The notes under the pieces were generated by a model. The model did not search any database. It had not been told where the DNA came from and was given only the letters and a program-made list of their open reading frames with translations. The position numbers were made by a program, and so were the translations under genes. A stretch of DNA of 7,874 nucleotides from Treponema sp. (lineage in GTDB: Bacteria; Spirochaetota; Spirochaetia; Treponematales; Breznakiellaceae), in assembly GCA_031273835.1 (NCBI GenBank), contig JAISRD010000205.1, positions 1 to 7,874 of the forward strand. Direction: 5' to 3'. Every line of letters starts with the position of its first letter. The stretch's first letter is position 1. Shown piece after piece: positions 6,021 through 7,874 of the stretch.

Positions 6021-7685
6021 GTGATCAGGATGTCCGTACCGGTAATTCAGCGCCGGACAAACGAGGTGGTAGGCCGGGTGGGAGTTAATGTGAATACCAG
6101 CTACTTGCAGCCGGTGGTTGACAATATTTTAAATGACCCGGATCTGGCCGACATAAGCGCCATGACCATATATACCGATAACGGCACCATAATCGCCAGT
6201 TATGACGCCAGCCATGTCGGCAAGCTCCTAAAAGACGCCCAAACCGGACTGTTCAACGCGGATATTAATATTGCCCAGGATGCGGTAGTCTATGGAAAAA
6301 AGGTACGGTTTTCTGAATATGCCGAAGCCCTCAAAGAAAACCTGGAAGTGATCCTCTTCCCCTTTACCATCGGTGAAACAGGGGCGTCATGGGCCATGAT
6401 GATGGCTACCGAAAGGGGAGTGATCCTCGCGGACGTTAACGCGATGACCGTCTTTACCACCATCCTCGCGGCAATAGCCGCCGCCATCACAGCGCTGATC
6501 ATTTTCTTTGTCGCCGCAAGCATTACCAAACCCATAGTCAACGTGGCCCATACCCTCAAGGACATATCCGAAGGAGAGGGAGATCTTACAAAAACAGTCA
6601 ACATCAATTCTCAGGACGAGATCGGCGACATGGCCCGGTACTTTAACGCGACTTTGGAAAAAATCAGAAATCTCGTGATTATCATCAAGAACCAGTCCGC
6701 CGCTCTCTTTGACATCGGAAACGAGCTTGCCAGCAACATGACACAGACGGCCACAGCGGTCAACGAAATTACCGCCAACATACAGAACATCAAGAGCCGG
6801 GTCATAAACCAGTCGGCGTCGGTAACCGAAACCAACGCAACCATGGAACAGATAACCGTCAACATCGACAAACTCAACGGCCAGGTAGACCGCCAGAGCG
6901 GCAGCGTCGCCCAGTCCTCATCGGCCATCGAGGAAATGCTCGCCAATATCCAGTCGGTTACCCAAACCCTGGTCAAGAACGCCGGTAACGTCAAGGAACT
7001 GATAGAGGCTTCCGAGGTGGGGCGCACGGGCCTCCAGGAGGTGGCTGCGGACATTCAGACGATTGCCCACGAGTCCGAGGGCCTGTTGGAGATCAACGCG
7101 GTTATGGAAAACATCGCAAGCCAGACAAATCTTCTGTCTATGAATGCCGCCATTGAGGCCGCCCACGCCGGGGAGGCGGGTAAGGGTTTTGCGGTGGTGG
7201 CAGACGAGATCCGTAAACTGGCGGAGAATTCCGGGGAACAGTCCAAGACCATTTCCGCGGTACTCAAGAAGATCAAAGACTCCATCGACAAAATAACCTT
7301 GTCCACCGACAGCGTGCTCAACAAGTTTGAGGCCATAGACGGCGGGGTCAGGACCGTCTCGGACCAGGAGGAGAATATCCGCAACGCCATGGAGGAACAG
7401 GGCGCCGGGAGCAAGCAGATTCTTGAAGCCGTCGGCCAGTTGAGCGAGATAACCCGGATGGTCAAGGGAGGTTCCGAGGAGATGCTTGAGGGGAGTAAGC
7501 AGGTCATCCAGGAGAGCAAGAACCTGGAGCTGGTAACCCAGGAGATAACCAACGGGATGAACGAGATGTCCGTCGGGGCCGATGAGATAAACGTGGCGGT
7601 AAACCGGGTCAACACCATCAGCGGGGAGAACAAGGAAAACATAAACGTGCTGGTTAGAGAAGTATCAAAATTCAAAGTAGAATAA
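6021..7685 (+). CDS. Methyl-accepting chemotaxis protein, C-terminal part after the in-frame TAG
   Basis: The 554-residue frame holds the rest of a chemoreceptor: the end of the dCache-like sensor (1-140, with VPVIQRRTNEVVGRVGVNV at 6-24), TM2 (about 142-166), HAMP (about 167-219, with SITKPI and GEGDLTKTV) and a long helical MCP signalling domain (about 220-554). The hairpin tip is clear: IASQTNLLSMNAAIEAAHAG at 365-384, then EAGKGFAVVADEIRKLAE at 385-402. This tip binds CheW and CheA, and the flanking helices carry Glu/Gln methylation sites. No C-terminal CheR-binding pentapeptide is seen. Possible starts are GTG 6021, right after the TAG with a purine-rich GGGGGGGAAG ten or so bases upstream, or ATG 6030 with AGGTGA nearby. 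Either lacks TM1 and a signal peptide, so the sensor part would be hard to export. Confidence 0.8.
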   Translation: MIRMSVPVIQRRTNEVVGRVGVNVNTSYLQPVVDNILNDPDLADISAMTIYTDNGTIIASYDASHVGKLLKDAQTGLFNADINIAQDAVVYGKKVRFSEYAEALKENLEVILFPFTIGETGASWAMMMATERGVILADVNAMTVFTTILAAIAAAITALIIFFVAASITKPIVNVAHTLKDISEGEGDLTKTVNINSQDEIGDMARYFNATLEKIRNLVIIIKNQSAALFDIGNELASNMTQTATAVNEITANIQNIKSRVINQSASVTETNATMEQITVNIDKLNGQVDRQSGSVAQSSSAIEEMLANIQSVTQTLVKNAGNVKELIEASEVGRTGLQEVAADIQTIAHESEGLLEINAVMENIASQTNLLSMNAAIEAAHAGEAGKGFAVVADEIRKLAENSGEQSKTISAVLKKIKDSIDKITLSTDSVLNKFEAIDGGVRTVSDQEENIRNAMEEQGAGSKQILEAVGQLSEITRMVKGGSEEMLEGSKQVIQESKNLELVTQEITNGMNEMSVGADEINVAVNRVNTISGENKENINVLVREVSKFKVE

Positions 7686-7726
7686 CGGTAACCCATTTTC
7701 CGCCCCTTCAATAAATATCAATGATG

Positions 7727-7746
7727 TGATATAATTTGATATAATA
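7727..7746 (+). promoter_or_regulatory. Tandem extended -10 promoter elements
   Basis: TGATATAATT (7727-7736) is followed without a gap by TGATATAATA (7737-7746), a 10-bp direct repeat with one mismatch. Each copy contains a perfect extended -10 element, TG, one base, TATAAT (hexamers at 7730-7735 and 7740-7745). No strong -35 is present, only a weak TTCAAT at 7707-7712 for the first copy, which suits extended -10 promoters. Predicted starts near 7742 and 7752 give leaders of roughly 20-30 bases before the ATG at 7771. Confidence 0.55.
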
Positions 7747-7770
7747 CGTCATGTCATGCGGAGGTACGCT

Positions 7771-7874
7771 ATGCGCGCGCTGGTTACGATTCAAAGAGTC
7801 AAGGCCATAAGGGCCATTCCCGATTCTGATTTTCTTGAGGCCGCCGGAATCATGGGCTGGCAGTGCGTGGTCAA
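7771..7874 (+). CDS. RNA ligase-like protein (DRB0094-type), N-terminus only
   Basis: Only the first 34 codons are in the window, and the frame is open at the end. The product starts MRALVTIQRVKAIRAIPDSD and contains GIMGWQCVV. This recalls the N-terminal OB-fold of ATP-dependent RNA ligases of the Deinococcus radiodurans DRB0094 (DraRnl) family, which usually begin like MRKLATIQ.I..I.PI.GAD, followed by a GWxVVVKKGEF block. Such enzymes seal nicks in RNA, and the catalytic nucleotidyltransferase domain would lie beyond the window. The start at 7771 has GGAGGT at 7760-7765, 5 bases upstream; an in-frame ATG at 7756 lies before that site and is less likely. It follows the chemoreceptor by 85 bases and has its own tandem promoter elements. 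Identification rests on a short stretch from memory and is moderately certain. Confidence 0.65.
   Translation, partial: MRALVTIQRVKAIRAIPDSDFLEAAGIMGWQCVV

Larger units (their letters stand above)
5475..7685 (+). pseudogene. Chemoreceptor gene interrupted by one in-frame amber codon
   Basis: The two open frames are in the same phase (6021 minus 5475 is 546, or 182 codons), touch at a single TAG at 6018-6020, and read together as one normal 735-residue receptor plus the stop codon position. Ignoring the stop, ...MVGGKNI, stop, VIRMSVPVIQ... aligns with the usual dCache strand pattern GGKxVLVTSxSVPV, with no bases missing. A single change from TTG (Leu) or CAG (Gln) would explain it. TAG also ends cheW and gatB here, so it is not generally recoded in this genome. 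The choices are a recent pseudogene, partial readthrough, reinitiation giving two proteins, or a sequencing error. The lack of any other lesion argues for a recent event or an artefact. Confidence 0.6.

Noticed and set aside
7055..7711. Open frame on the - strand opposite the MCP signalling domain (218 codons)
   Set aside because: The + strand encodes the highly conserved MCP hairpin tip; the reverse product is Ser/Leu-rich with no recognisable family.

Overview
The window reads as chromosomal DNA from a Treponema-like spirochaete. This rests on the 5S rRNA sequence, a gatC-gatA-gatB set, and a chemoreceptor and CheW that resemble those of spirochaetes from memory. The coding regions are GC-rich and the gaps AT-rich, which would suit a high-GC, gut-type Treponema. 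The genus is an inference; no database search was possible. All supported genes lie on the + strand.

Layout. (1) Bases 1-104 are the 3' part of a 5S rRNA, the end of an rRNA operon, followed by a T-rich terminator. (2) Bases 221-1787 hold a compact cluster: cheW (chemotaxis coupling protein), then azlC and azlD, the two subunits of a branched-chain amino acid exporter. AzlC stop and azlD start overlap. (3) Bases 1844-5204 hold gatC, gatA and gatB with almost no spacing. Together they encode the amidotransferase that converts misacylated Glu-tRNA(Gln) (and/or Asp-tRNA(Asn)) into the correct aminoacyl-tRNA. (4) Bases 5205-5474 are an AT-rich gap with a possible weak terminator, a good sigma70-type promoter (TTGAAT, 17 bp, TATACT) and a perfect 10-bp stem-loop just upstream of the next ribosome binding site. 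(5) Bases 5475-7685 encode a transmembrane chemoreceptor (TM1, dCache-like sensor, TM2, HAMP, MCP signalling domain) cut by one in-frame TAG at 6018-6020. (6) After a gap with two tandem extended -10 elements, an ORF starts at 7771 and runs off the end. Its first 34 residues resemble the N-terminus of RNA ligases of the Deinococcus DRB0094 type.

How the genes relate: GatCAB is housekeeping translation machinery. CheW would link chemoreceptors such as the one at 5475-7685 to a CheA kinase encoded elsewhere. AzlCD is a membrane exporter with no obvious link to CheW beyond adjacency. The most notable points are the amber codon inside an otherwise intact chemoreceptor, the hairpin at the predicted 5' end of its transcript, and the duplicated promoter element before the RNA-ligase-like gene. 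I found no convincing new multi-gene system, CRISPR array, insertion sequence or tRNA gene.
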